A program made the position numbers and the translations under genes. The notes under the pieces are model-generated. The model was not told the origin of the DNA. It worked only from the letters and a program-made list of their open reading frames with translations, and did no database searches. A stretch of 64,000 nt of DNA from Gamarada debralockiae (taxonomy: Eukaryota; Ascomycota; Leotiomycetes; Helotiales; Hyphodiscaceae): positions 1 through 64,000 of the forward strand of contig NXFV01001000.1 of assembly GCA_002803225.1 (NCBI GenBank), read 5' to 3'. Positions 22,277 to 33,964 of the stretch are shown here, in pieces. The number at the start of each line of letters is the position of its first letter. Positions within the stretch are counted from its first letter, which is position 1.

Positions 22277-24171
22277 ATGACCTCTCCACAATCTTTACTC
22301 AGGTTTACAAACACCTTTGTGCTGCCATCATCCCTTCTACTGCGCGGTTTCACAAACTACCCCGCACATCGTCTTAATTTCAAATCACGAATTGAAGTTC
22401 CGAGGCCGCTTTCTACGACGTCACGAATCATGGCTCAAGAATATAAATTGAAGGGCCTCACCAACCTCGATCTCAAGCCCGGTGAGAAACGCGAGGTTGA
22501 AGTCGAGGGCATTGAGGAGGGGAAGGTCCTGCTGTGTAATGTGGGAGGTAAAGTCACGGCGCTGGGTGCGAAGTGCACGCATTATGGAGCCCCGCTTATG
22601 AAGGGTGTTTTGACTGGTGATGGGAGGATTACTTGTCCTTGGCATGGAGGTATGTTCCTTCATTTCCCCCATCAATCTGAATTGGATTGTTTGAACTGGG
22701 ACGAATTGGATTGGGTTGCTAATGATTCATTTAAATAGCTTGCTTCAATGCATCCAACGGCGATATCGAAAACGCCCCCGCAATCGACTCCCTCCCCTCC
22801 TTCGCCCTCTCCGAGAAAAACGGCTCCGTCTACGTTACAGGCGAGCAGGCAAATATCAAAGGGAGTCGTCGAAAGCCCAATATCAAGATCAAAGGCGGTG
22901 TCAGCGGATCTGAGAAGGTTGTTATTGTGGGTGGAGGAAGTGGTGCATTGGGTACACTTGAAGCGTTGAGAGAGAACGGTTTCAATGGCTCGATCACTAT
23001 GATTGGGAATGAAGGATACCTGCCCATTGATCGGACGAAGTTGAGCAAGGCATTGATTGATGACGCTTCGAAGATTGCGTGGAGGGATGATGCTTGGTTT
23101 AAGGAGGGGGATGTTGCTACTGTTAATGATGAGGTAACGGGTGTGGATTTTGAGAGTAAGAAGGTCTCGACGAAGGGAGGTAGCTCATACCCCTACACGA
23201 AGTTGGTTTTGGCTACGGGAGGTACTCCCAAGAGCTTGCCTTTGCCTGGATTTAAGGAGCTCAGCAATATCTTCTTGCTCAGAACCGTGCCTCACGTCAA
23301 GGCTATCCTTGGTGCGATCGGAGACAAAAACAAGAAGATTGTTATCATTGGCAGCTCATTCATCGGTATGGAAGTGGCTAACGCTGTGTCTAAGGAGAAT
23401 GACGTTACAGTCGTTGGTATGGAAAAGGCACCATTAGAGCGTGTCATGGGCGAGGAGGTTGGCAAGATCTTCCAAAGGATGCTCGAAAAGAACGGCGTAA
23501 AGTTCAAGTTGAGCGCAGGTGTCGAGAAGGCATCTCCATCCAAAACTGATTCGTCAAAGGTTGGCTCGATCGAATTGAAGGACGGCACTAGCCTGCCAGC
23601 AGACCTAGTCATCCTCGGAACAGGTGTTGGACCAGCCACTCTCTTCCTGAAAGACAACAAAGCTATCGAGCTCCAAAAAGACGGCTCACTGAAGACTGAT
23701 GAGCACTTCGCTGTCTCCGGACTCAAGGATGTTTATGCCATCGGTGACATTGCGACATACCCTTATCACGGTCCAGGAGGAAATGGCTCACTGACACGCA
23801 TCGAGCACTGGAACGTCGCACAAAACGCCGGGCGGAGCGTAGCAGCCAATATCATCGACGCCTCCGCAGCACCCAAGCCATTCATCCCGATCTTCTGGTC
23901 AGCGTTAGGAGCACAGCTTCGTTACTGCGGCGGTACGCCGAACGGGTGGGACGATCTGGTGTTGAAGGGCCAACCTGAGGAGGGTAAGTTCGTGGCGTAT
24001 TACACGAAGGGCGAGACGGTCGTCGCGGTGGCTAGTATGCAGATTGATCCTGTGATGTCACAGGCTTCCGAATTGATGCGTAGAGGCAAGATGCCGAGTA
24101 AGAGTGAGTTGCAGAAGGGGGATGCGACAAGTATCTTGGAGATTAGTGTGCCTGCTCAGGTGAAAATCTGA
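22277..24171 (+). CDS. Rieske [2Fe-2S]/FAD-dependent oxidoreductase (AIF-like, AIFM3 type)
   Basis: This is a pyridine-nucleotide-disulfide-type flavoprotein fused to an N-terminal Rieske cluster domain, the architecture of AIFM3/AIF-like proteins and ferredoxin reductases. There are two exons, 22277-22649 and 22739-24171, giving 601 residues. The Rieske ligands are C-x-H in CTHYGAPL (about residues 101-108) and C-x2-H in CPWHGACF near residue 120; the second box is completed by splicing out 22650-22738. The FAD-binding motif is VIVGGGSGALG near residue 188, and the NAD(P)H motif is VIIGSSFIGME near residue 326. YAIGDIA is the usual C-terminal FAD contact. The first 51 residues are rich in Arg and Ser without acidic residues until late (RPLSTTSR), like a mitochondrial presequence. 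A second in-frame ATG at 22430 in strong context would omit it. The substrate is unknown. Confidence 0.9.
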
Positions 24172-24890
24172 GGAGTAGAAATGATAGGAATGGCGTACAT
24201 GACAGATTACTGGTAGTAAGCAATAAACGTGAAGATGAAGTTTTGATGATGCTGTGATACAGATCTTGCGCTGCAGATTCGTTTTTATTTATTTAAAAAA
24301 AAAAAAAAATTTTGAAGGTCGCGGACCGCTGCAGAACACGTCAAGCTCCTGGATTCGAGACCAGCAGGTGCTCAGCCTGTGAAATATGCGCCACTTGACT
24401 TCACACCTCACTTCCATCCTCTTCCCTAGCCAAGTGATTCACAACTTGCAGGATGCACTTAATCACGAATGCGCGTTGAAAATCTCGAACGCGACCAGTT
24501 CGTGTCAAGTTGGATATCGGATGGGTTGTGAAATTCGAAAGGCTGGGAAGTATCCTGCATCATGACGACGTTTCAGGGCATCCAATAGGGTGCTGCAAGC
24601 CAATCAGCAGCAGCACGTTCCTGCCAAGCCTTCTTTTGAGTCAAACCTGTTCAGCTGCTTTGTTGGCCTGTGGCTCGGCCCGCCAGAACTGGAACTATAC
24701 ATCGTGACCTCGTTGCAACCTCGCTTTCTCCCCACATCGCGTCACCATCTCATTTCCGATTTTTCACAAACACAAAACACAACATACGACCTTATTATTG
24801 AGTCGGTCGGTCGGGTCGCAAGCATGATACAGGTACAGCGCGACACGACATCCGCATTTGCGCTTCTGTGACGACGACTGGGATCGCGAG
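24172..24890. other. Intergenic region with A15 tract
   Basis: This holds the 3' flank of the oxidoreductase gene, including a run of 15 A residues at 24295-24309, and the promoter and leader of the coiled-coil gene. I do not see a separate gene. The plus-strand ORFs at 24510-24871 have no recognisable content. Confidence 0.45.
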
Positions 24891-27331
24891 ATGGCGGGAG
24901 TAGAGGAAGATGGAAGCCTCGAGGCACTGATGGCGCGCATTCCAGCCCATCACCCTACGACAACGCCGAGCAGCGAGGTGGTGAAGTGTTGTTGTGGGCG
25001 CACAGATTGCGCATTCCTGAAACATAACTGTAGTGCGCTGGACGACTTAGAGAAGGAGGTTAGGACCGCGGCTCAACTTGGTCAGGTACGTGCTTTTCTC
25101 GTCCTACAAAGTCTATGTAGTCTTGCGAGATGTGGGAATTTATGGTTGTTCAGGATTTTCTGGGGATTTGAGAAGGTTTGGGAGTGAACTTATATTGGAT
25201 GTGTTGGCATCGCTTGGGAGTTTGGGGATTTTTGGGAAGGACTTTTGTTTCGAGAGAAGAGGAACAGAAAATGGAGAAAGGACCAGACAGGACAAGTCAA
25301 GGACTAACGTTCTCTCTACAGGCCCTGCTCGTCAGACATGAGGCCTACATGGTTGACGCCGAACGCGACAGGCTGGAGATGAGTGCTAAGATCTCGAAAC
25401 TCGAAAGTGACAAACGGGAACTGGAGGTCGAGAACGCGAAGACGATCGAGGAGAACCGGGGATTGTTGAATCAACTCGAGGAACAGAATGGCACTGTATC
25501 TGAATCCGAGGCGCATATCAAGGCGCTGGAAGCTACGCTGCAGTCGACACATCAGGAGTTGAGGAGGCTTGAAGGGTTGGCAGCGAGAACACATGATTTG
25601 GAGGTCCAGCTTGCGGCGTTGGAGCAGGAGCAGGAGATGCTGCAACAGACGATTGTGACGACGCAAGCACAGGAGCGGTCGGCGATACAGCGGTGGAGGA
25701 AGGCGGAGAGGGGACTGCAGGACTTGCAGGATCAGTTAGAGCGGATCGAGCGGGAGGCTAGGGAGGAGAGGGAACGACATGTTGAGGTTCTGGGGAGGAT
25801 GGAAAGACAGCGTGCCGTTGAGAGGGAGTTGGATACTGCTGCTGGAAGGTTGAAGGGAGCTGCGGCAGCTACAACCGGAAATGGGAAGAATGGCAGTAAT
25901 GTCGTGTCGCATTTCGTCAAGGATATTCTACAGGATAATGCGAATCTGCAGTTGGGAATTGTGGAGTTGAGGGAGATGTTAATGAATTCGAACGATGAAG
26001 TTCAGGCTTTGAGGGAGCAGTTGCTGATGCATCAGCCGATGCAGGACGACAGACGAGACAGCAGCGGACCACCTACTTTGAGGGCAGAGTTGGCTCCAAA
26101 GGAGGAACCGGAACCACAGATCATATCGCAAGCGCTGCATATTCATCACCACTATCATGCACCGAAGAAAGAGGAGATCCGTCGACCAAAGAAGAAGCGT
26201 ACATCGATCAATACGTCACTCTTCACACCCCCCAAGAATTTCCACGCCCCAAAGACCGCCGGCAGGAATCAGGAGACAGCTAGCACAATTCTCTCCCAAA
26301 CATCTGTCACAGTCCCTACCCCCATCACGCCAAACAACAGGTGGTCCATGCAATCCGGTCAAATGTCAGACTTTGCACCCTCATCCGTCCCAAGCTCTCC
26401 CCAATCAATGTATCGAAACAGCACCTTATTCGACCGAGGCTTCGACATCGACTCATCACGACCCACCTCCCCTGGATCAAGCATCGATCCAGTGTCACCA
26501 CAATTCCAACCCTACCACCGAAAACGTGGCTCTGAAGTATCAGCTCGCAGCTTCGCGGCACCGATGAACTTCCAGCCACACAACGTAATACTCGAAGAAG
26601 GCAACGACGTCGAGGAAATCCAGGACTTGCAGACGCCTAGCATGCCTTCACTGGAGGATGACATGAGTCCTTCCGATACTTCTCACGACTCCGTGTTTGT
26701 AATGACCGAAGATTGGCAGCCAACTCTCCGCCGCTCCACGTCACATGAGTCTATCCTGTCTGTTGGCGGGCTGGATATACATACACTTAAATCTAGGCCT
26801 TCCCAATTGACGATCACTGGAAGTGGAGCAATGCTACGCCGGCCCAGTAGGCTGGGTACACCAACTTCCATCATGCCCATCGACACTCTGACCAGTTCCT
26901 CTATGATCACAGCACGACCGACACTATCCCGCCAAGGCCATGACAGCACAATGTACCTACGCTCTAGCATGGGCGCCACCTCCTCCAATGGCGATGCACG
27001 CTCTATCAACTCTTCAAACTCTGGTGAGGGCACCGGTCTCGGCAAGAAAGTTGGAGGCTGGGTCTTCGGTCGATGGGGAGTCAGCCCCGCGAAATCATCC
27101 GGGGATCTTCGAAAAGCAGCACAAAGCCAACAGCAGCAGAAGAGGGTAGTGAGCACACCTGTCCCTCCTGTCGATCCATTACATGCGTTTATGGGACGCT
27201 CGCCGGGTGTTAATCAAAGAGGTCCTATTCCAGGCTTCGTGAAAAAAGAGAAGGCACCTAGTCAAGTTAGGCCGGTCGGCGTTGATTGTGATGCGCTAAG
27301 AGAGGTATTGATGGAGGGTGGCATGCCTTGA
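24891..27331 (+). CDS. Long coiled-coil protein of unknown function
   Basis: There are two exons, 24891-25085 and 25322-27331, giving 734 residues. The start is the first ATG in frame; the open frame extends upstream only from a TTG. The 236-nt intron is much longer than others in the window. The N-terminus has a compact Cys-rich motif, CCCGRTDCAFLKHNC. It is followed by a predicted coiled coil over about residues 70-250 (heptad-like Leu, Glu and Lys; many ELxxLE patterns), then the conserved-looking block VSHFVKDILQDNANLQLGIV and ELREMLMNSNDEVQ. The C-terminal half is Ser/Pro/Thr-rich and probably disordered and phosphorylated. This layout is common in fungal cytoskeletal, spindle-pole or septum scaffold proteins. 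I do not recognise the family well enough to assign a role. The strongly periodic sequence and clean splice support a real gene. Confidence 0.82.
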
Positions 27332-28096
27332 TGCGATATTATGAAGCATGGTTGGTACATATGCATACAGACAGAGACACTCTTTATTTAGATTTCATTT
27401 GCGGTTTTCCTTTATATTGAGATTGGGATATAGCGTCAAGGAGCACAGAGCATTTGCACTGGATTGGCATGGATGGATCGGATACCCCTGAGTTATAGAT
27501 GCAGATGCAGATTGAACATCAGACAGAATAAATAATATAATGATTGATAGTAGTTCCGCGGAACATATGAGAGTGCATTGTGTCTAGTCTTTCAAGTGCG
27601 GAATAGTCACTTTCACCCAATCACGATATCAGGTGGCAATGCTATCCCCTCTTTACGCAAGTGCGAGACTGTATTTCGTCAAAGGCTCAGTGTACATCCT
27701 TCATCTCGAACGCAATGCCTTGGATCCTGCACTTCAGCACTCCACTGGCACGTCATGCGGGATGATACCCTGCAAACAATCATCCCACTCCCCGCCAGGT
27801 AACCGTCGCAAATTGTAAGTGGCAGATCAGCTTTGGACTACTCAGATAGAAAATCAAGTAACTGAGCCGGTGTTCGAAAATTTGGTTTTCGGGGTGTGGT
27901 CAAGTGTGATCATGCGATTCTCGCCACACAATAGTTGCCGTCCAAAGCAGAAAGCCTGACGAACCAGTCATTTGAGCCACAGCCTCAGCTTCACTCAGCC
28001 TTAAATCGCTCTGCGGCCCTATCCGTTTCTCTCCTCAATGGCATATCCATCAAGAATCTGTATCGTGACATTGATTTTTGGAAATAATCATACACG
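27332..28096. other. Intergenic region
   Basis: This is the 3' flank of the coiled-coil gene and upstream sequence of the broken HET gene. No credible exon, RNA or repeat is seen. Confidence 0.4.
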
Positions 28097-30067
28097 ATGG
28101 AGTATCGCCCTTTGAGCTCGGAGAACCACGAGATACGTCTTTTGACGTTGATTGGGGGCACGCACTCGGCATTCGTCACCTCCGAATTGAAATATTATTC
28201 CCTCATTGACCACCCTCCATACACTGCCCTCTCATATTGTTGAGGTAATCCAGATATCACGAAAGCTATCATTGTCAATGGGGTTAAATTTCAAGCCACC
28301 ATTCACTCGAGGCTGCCTTGCGACAACTTCAAGCTGATGGCTATACTAGAATGTGGGTGGACGCAATATGTATTAACCAGAACGATCGCGAAGAGCGAAG
28401 TCGCCAGGTTCTTCGTATGAGGAGAATCTACATTGAAGCCAGCATGGTCGTGGTTTGGCTTGATATCGAGACAGCAACCAGCAAAGCGACGCTGAATTAT
28501 ATCGAGGTTCTGACGCAAGGGAAGGCGCTTTGAAGACGCTGCAAGAGAAAGGAGGCGAAGACCAATCTGAGGGAGTGAAAAAGACAAGGGCAATGATGGT
28601 TCTAGCGCTTCAGAAGTTTTTCGACAGATTTATGTACGAACCATCGGAACAATTCATGGATACGCTCGTGGAAAATCTCACCACCTTTGAAGATGAGGGG
28701 TCAAGAGAATGATTCATGGAATTCTTCAAGCGTCCTTATTGGAGCAGTTTGGATCATCCAGGAGATAATTGCGGCGTCCAAGGTGGTGGCCTACTGTGGA
28801 GCAAGCTCTACCAAGCTGGAAAATATCAATATGGTCTTGAAACGAACTGCCGAAGGAAAGGAGTTTCTTAGAACAGGCCAGGTCCCGAATCTCGAGGCTC
28901 TCCGAAAGTCCCAATTCTCTGGAAAGGCGAGTCCTCTGATGAAATTGCTGGTGAGCAGTCGACCATCACTGGCAACAGACTCAAGGAGATAAAGTTTACG
29001 CAATGTTGGGCCTTGCGTCTGACGGCGAAAAGCTTATTCCGTTGCCCAACTACAAGCAGCCGCTGGATTTTGTTCTTGAGGATATGACTCGATCCATTTT
29101 GTCCATCCAGAGATACCCAAATATATTGTTCTTCCGCTCTCCGGATCGTGCGCCAACCGGCCGCCTACCATTGTGGATTCCCGACTGGGCTGATCTATCT
29201 CGCATTTACAGGCCCTGGCATTCGTCACTTGCTGGTCCGGAAGGTGATGCTGGATATATTGGAGAAATGGTCAACAATCTCCACCATCTTCTTGCTCCTT
29301 TAGCAGATGGATGACCAATATAACAAAGTCGCCCATAGGGTTCCGTGGACGAATTCTGGAAATGAGGGGAAGAATTAATGATGACGTTGATGGCATATCA
29401 ACTCAGATGAACGATGAGAAGCCCATGACTCAGGTCGAGAAGAGCCGTCGAAGGATGCTTCAGCCTTTCGAGAAAGAACGTTATTATGGTCAATGACGAT
29501 GAAATGGCCTGGGCAATTGCAAAATACCTGAGTATGGATGGAATAGATTTTGGCGCCGATATGGGATCTGGAAAGAGCAGTGGCTATTACATTACGGCAT
29601 TTTCCGGCTTCCTAGAAGAAAGGTTCGAGAATACTTAGAAAAGTCAAACCCCAATGTCCTAGAATGGTTGACTGAAAACGCCCAATTTTCGATTGACGGG
29701 CAAAGCTTTTGGGATTGGATGGGCGCCGCAAAAAATTATCCCAACGAAGGGCACAGAGGATTCCTTCAATTACTCCCCAACCAGCAGGCGAGTCAAGCAT
29801 TACCTCCAGAGAGTCACTCAAGTGTTGGGATGCGGCATGAGACTTGCAAGTACAAGCCGGTCGAGTTGGCATGCTGCATCCCCAAGAGCAAAGAGGCGAT
29901 GGCACGCTTTAGGCTGCGGGATGCCTATAATTTTTCGAAAGAGTGGTTCGAGAGGGCCGTATCAGATACTCGGTGAAGCTTACCTGCATCCGATAAAGAG
30001 GTTTCTCCCTGAATACCTAGCAGAGAACTTAGGTCTGAACGATATGGTTGATTTTCAAATTCAATAA
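28097..30067 (+). pseudogene. Broken HET (heterokaryon incompatibility) domain gene 1
   Basis: HET proteins trigger incompatibility and cell death when genetically different hyphae fuse. The frame from ATG 28097 begins like a HET protein (EYRPLSSENHEIRLLTL) and reads to PPYTALSYC, where the invariant Trp of the YxWG motif is replaced by TGA at 28241-28243. After it come GNPDITKAIIVNG, MWVDAICINQND at about 28350-28385, VWIIQEIIAAS at about 28745-28780, YAMLGLASDGEKLIPLP at about 29000-29045 and LPLWIPDWADLSR. These are the usual order of HET motifs but lie in several frames, so at least three frameshifts or stops disrupt the gene. The 3' part (29500-30067) is weakly recognisable. The family call is strong; the exact ends are approximate. 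Confidence 0.8.
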
Positions 30068-31027
30068 CCTATAATTTTCTGGATTGTTGGGCAACGGGCT
30101 GGAAAATCCATGGTTTTCCGCAGCCAGAGCTTTTGAAACCGGTAGTGTGAGTCTGTATTCAAACACGAAGTACAGCCAGTCAGGCCTAATTGGGGTCGTG
30201 CAAACTAGGAAATGTCACAACTCTCAGATGTCAAATTTATAAGATGTCGAAATATCTTCGGTATATTGAGCTGAAAATGTAAATGGATGTTAATGAATGA
30301 TTTTGTACAGATGGAAAGAAATAGAAGTTTGTGAGGTGGCCCCCAATATTCCGCGAAACACGTTCATGAATGTTTCCCACTGACACATCATCTGAGAGAT
30401 AAAAAGGGATTGCAAAATTCCGCCGCCGCAACTCGCATCCTGCTTGCGAATTCAGCAAGGTATATCACTCATGGACGGAGGATAACTTACGCCACATCAG
30501 TGTACTTTCGAAATTGTCCAGAGACCAACTCTTCACTGGCCGCAAGTGTACATGCACCCCTTTCCAGCTTTACAGCAGGCAATACACAAAGGCCTTACAC
30601 TGACCCTCGAAGCATTATAGTTCTCTTCCCCTACGGAGTCTGATAGGCAGCAATCCCGATCACAAACACGCCCCTCACCAATATGTTCGAAATGTTTGAA
30701 GCGGCGAATTCCATCATCACAACAACGAGCAAGATTACGGCACTCATAGGGGGCACTTTTCAGTCCTCACAGGTCGTCATTTTCCGCCTTTGTAAATACA
30801 GTCTTTTTTCTTGTGTTGAAGTTCACGGCTTCCTCCTACAGTGATCTGGGGTACCGCTAGACGCCTTGGACTCAGATTACGGTGATACATTACATAGGAA
30901 ATGTCTTCTCGCATCTTTTGAATGCGTTCGGTCTTGGCAAATTTTTTCATAATGTCCGATGCTAGTGAACCTAATAGTGAAATCTAGCAGGCCGGGCACT
31001 GCATGTTTGTCAACTCGACGGGTTCCA
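30068..31027. other. Intergenic region
   Basis: AT-rich sequence between the HET relic and the inverted-repeat element. I see no gene or RNA that I can support. Confidence 0.4.
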
Positions 31028-31392
31028 GTTGAACCATAGTAGCTAAAAGCGCCACCATAGTACAGAATCACGCTAGGGATTCTCTCATTTTTCTCTACTA
31101 TGGATGAGCTCTTGTGGCGTTATTCTTTCGAACGAAATTGAAGTTAAACAGAGAAGAGAGTCTTTGAATCGTATAAGATTATGTTAAATTCGTGAATGAC
31201 AAACGCGTTCGATATTCGACGCGTTCGCAATCGCAACACGCGCCTAGCGTATTCTTAGTTTGTAACATAGCGCCCACTAGCGCAATTCTCTACTATGGGT
31301 GAGCTCTGGTGGCGTTTTTCTCTACTCTGGGTGAGCTAAATTCCTAGCGTGATTCTCTTCTATGGGTCCGCTTTTCTCTACTATGGTTGAAC
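31028..31392. mobile_element. MITE-like element with ~56-bp terminal inverted repeats
   Basis: The left end, starting GTTGAACCATAGTAG at 31028, is an inverted copy of the right end, which finishes CTACTATGGTTGAAC at 31392. Reverse-complementing 31028-31083 and aligning it with 31336-31392 gives blocks CCTAGCGTGATTCT, CTATGG, CGCTTTT and CTACTATGGTT in the same order, with few mismatches and one gap. Inside, a direct repeat of about 38 bp (TCTCTACTATGGRTGAGCTC followed by TKGTGGCGTT) occurs at about 31090-31126 and 31286-31322. The CTATGG core recurs in further degenerate copies, and the centre holds the near-palindrome AACGCGT..ACGCGTT. There is no ORF. Length (365 bp) and structure fit a non-autonomous DNA transposon. 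No clear target-site duplication is visible, so the exact outer boundary is uncertain. Confidence 0.6.
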
Positions 31393-32109
31393 GTAAACCC
31401 CTCAACTCGACCCCTGGTTGCAATACGGCGAGTGCCGGCCACGGTCGGCCGCCGACGCTGAAATTAGAATGCCTTGTCGTGATTGCCACTCCATCCATCC
31501 AAATCTCTCAATGCATATACTAAGTAATGCGCAGAGGCAAACCATTCTAAGGGAGTCTCTGTCGCTGTCATACAGGTGGCGTACTAAAATATATGGGCCT
31601 GAGACTATGTGTGTTCCGGCCGCTCAAAAATTTCAATATTCGCTTTTGTGACACCCTTTTTCTCGAATGGGATTAGTAAATTTGACAGCGGCCGCCAATG
31701 AAGATGTGACAGAGCATAGAATTTCTAAGAAGGTGAAGCAAAATGTCTTTTGAGAAGTTGAGATACTTTCAATGATTTAGGTTTGTGTCTTCTTTGCAGT
31801 CCCCAATCTCGTTTTCTCTTCACTTATCACCTCTGCAAGTCGAATCGTCTCATTACCACCCATCCCTTTGAAGACATACGAAAATTGAAGAAATTTTAGA
31901 CAACACGATGGCACAACAAATCCAGAGCTGCTGCTTGAGCAACTCAAACTCGTGGTACAGAAACCGGAAGCTTTCGCAGGCTGATCGTAGGAGATCATCA
32001 AATTGGTTCGCAAAGCAGCAGTCATTCTCTAAGGGCCTTCTTAAACATTTCAGCGCCTTGTCTAGCCGTTGAGCCTTTTGGAGTTCCCATCTTAAGTTTT
32101 TACAAACTG
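31393..32109. other. Intergenic region
   Basis: No supported gene. A minus-strand ORF at 31777-32025 is Ser/Cys-rich without recognisable domain content and is probably spurious. Confidence 0.35.
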
Positions 32110-33205
32110 ATCATGTCCCAGCCACTGCCCCTCTCATCGCAACGCGCATCGCCCAAGACCGCAAAATATTCCAAACGTTAGTCGAAAATAAAGGCAAACC
32201 TACGGGTGCCAGCCTTCTAGTCGAGAAGACCGGATTCAAGCTAAAAGATCTTGAGCCGCTTCTCGACTACATGACTACGCAATTCATGATCGAAGCAGTG
32301 TCGCCAAATCAGTACAAAGCCACAAAGCTCTCTGAAATGCTACTGGCACCTATCTTCATCAATGGAACAACTCACTTGTATGTGTCCTCCCACTTCTCCA
32401 TATCTTCCAAAATGTTGCTGGCCACTAATATCCGAAACAGCCATGACGAGATGTCACTTCCTTCGCCATGCTCCATGCATCCCTCTCATCGAATCGCACA
32501 GCCTTCTCGATCGGCCACAACACAGACCTCTATTGCTACACATGGATTGAAGAGCGCCCACCCCGAGGGCGGCCTTTCACGGCTTCATGGAAGTTTAACT
32601 GGCGGGTTTGCCCGATTTCCTAATCGTTTTCCCGGTCAACGATTACGTTGGCACTTCCACACCAGAGACACCGGTCTTCTGTCGGAGGAGGAATCGGCCA
32701 TCAGCTGAGTTGGTGAAGATGAACTTCCCTGATTTACAAGGAAGAGTCGTCCTCCAGGATCGCCCAGATGTTTTTGCCAAAGCCGAGGCTGAAGGCAGCA
32801 TTGAGAAGATGGCTTACGATTATCTCACCCCTCATCCCGTCAAAGGGGTACGGGTGTACTATTTCCGACATATCCTACACAACAAATGATGGCGAGACCT
32901 GTCTCCGGATTCTGAAGGCTGAGATCGATGCGACGGATGATGAGAGTGTCATCGTGATCGATGAGAAGGTCTTGCTGCACGTGAAACCAGAGGAGGGTGC
33001 GGAGGAGCATACAACAGCACTGAGTTTGTGTATGTTTGCTATTTTCAAGACTTGGGAGAGAAAGGGGGGCCAATGGCGAAAGTTGCTCGGAGACGCGTGT
33101 TTGCAGATTGGGGATATCAAGAAGTTTACGAGCATGGAGATGTTGCGATTGATGTGGCGAAGAAGGGTGACTGTTGATAATGGGCTATGTTTTGGAAGTT
33201 CATAA
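32110..33205 (+). pseudogene. Broken fungal O-methyltransferase gene
   Basis: This resembles the SAM-dependent O-methyltransferases of fungal secondary metabolism (sterigmatocystin OMT-like: winged-helix N-domain plus Rossmann fold). The N-terminal block APLIATRIAQDRKIFQTLVE at about 32125-32185, with EPLLDYMTTQFMIEA, is in one frame. A probable intron follows at about 32377-32441. FSIGHNTDLYCYTWIEERP (near 32505) and GLPDFLIVFPVNDYVGTSTP (near 32600-32665) are in different frames. The SAM-binding GGGIGHQ is readable only out of frame, near 32680-32700. SAELVKMNFPDLQGRVVLQD and IEKMAYDYLTPHPVKG follow, then a shift at about 32850, then DGETCLRILKAEIDATDDES. At least three frameshifts separate the parts, so no functional enzyme is encoded. 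No intact secondary-metabolism backbone gene lies nearby. Confidence 0.75.
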
Positions 33206-33215
33206 GAAATGCCTT

Positions 33216-33704
33216 TCACCAACTCTCATAAGGTTGAGTTATTGAGAATGCCTCCGGACCAGCCGAAGATTGCCCCTGAACCCCTGAATCAACCGAGCCT
33301 GAAAACCCCACCTCTTCACGTGAGTGAATCACCCTAAATTTCTCAAATAGGTGCTCCTTGTTACCGACATCATCCATCCAAAACCTGCCTCCCAAGAGTT
33401 CGTTCTGACACTTTCCTTTAGCCCGAGTTTCACTGCCGTCGGTCGATTTCTTCAACAAGCACGTGATACCCCAAAATCCTTCTGCACAGCCCCGCAGTTT
33501 TCGGCCCAGGCGGGCCTGTTCCCTGTCAGTTTCCCCGAAGATTAACCGCAAATGACAACGTCCCCCGATCCTGAAGCCACGCCTCATTCGTCCTGTTGGC
33601 TTGTAGATCTTCAGGTCCGCTATGCATTCTCCTACTTTGTCCCGAATATCAGCCGGGAGGTCGAGCCAATCCAACGGCTCTCTGTTATATCGGATGCCAT
33701 GTGT
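33216..33704 (-). pseudogene. Possible unrecognised gene remnant
   Basis: A minus-strand frame of 150 residues starts with LDWLDLPADIRDKVGECIAD and is Arg/Gly-rich. It opens at a TTG. An ATG at 33697-33699 begins MASDITES in another frame, as if a small indel separates start and body. The pattern LPADIRDKV vaguely recalls fungal F-box or 2EXR-like starts. I cannot name a family and cannot exclude a chance ORF. Confidence 0.2.
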
Positions 33705-33964
33705 CTTTTGCCATCAATCAATTGGGACCGTAGTTCTGTCGGATCATCTTGGTCCGCTTGGGCCAATTGGTAGATGGAGGATGGTTTCATACGAATTAAG
33801 TGGGGGACGGGAAGGTGAAGCTTTGTCGCGCACTCGTGGTGTAAGGTATTAGGTGTTTGTACTTAAACGTCCACTTCCTTCTTCATCCTCAACCTTATCC
33901 TCTCTTCATCACTCTCCCTTTCCCTCAAAACCCTACCATTCCGCCGAAGTGATAAGCCAATACG

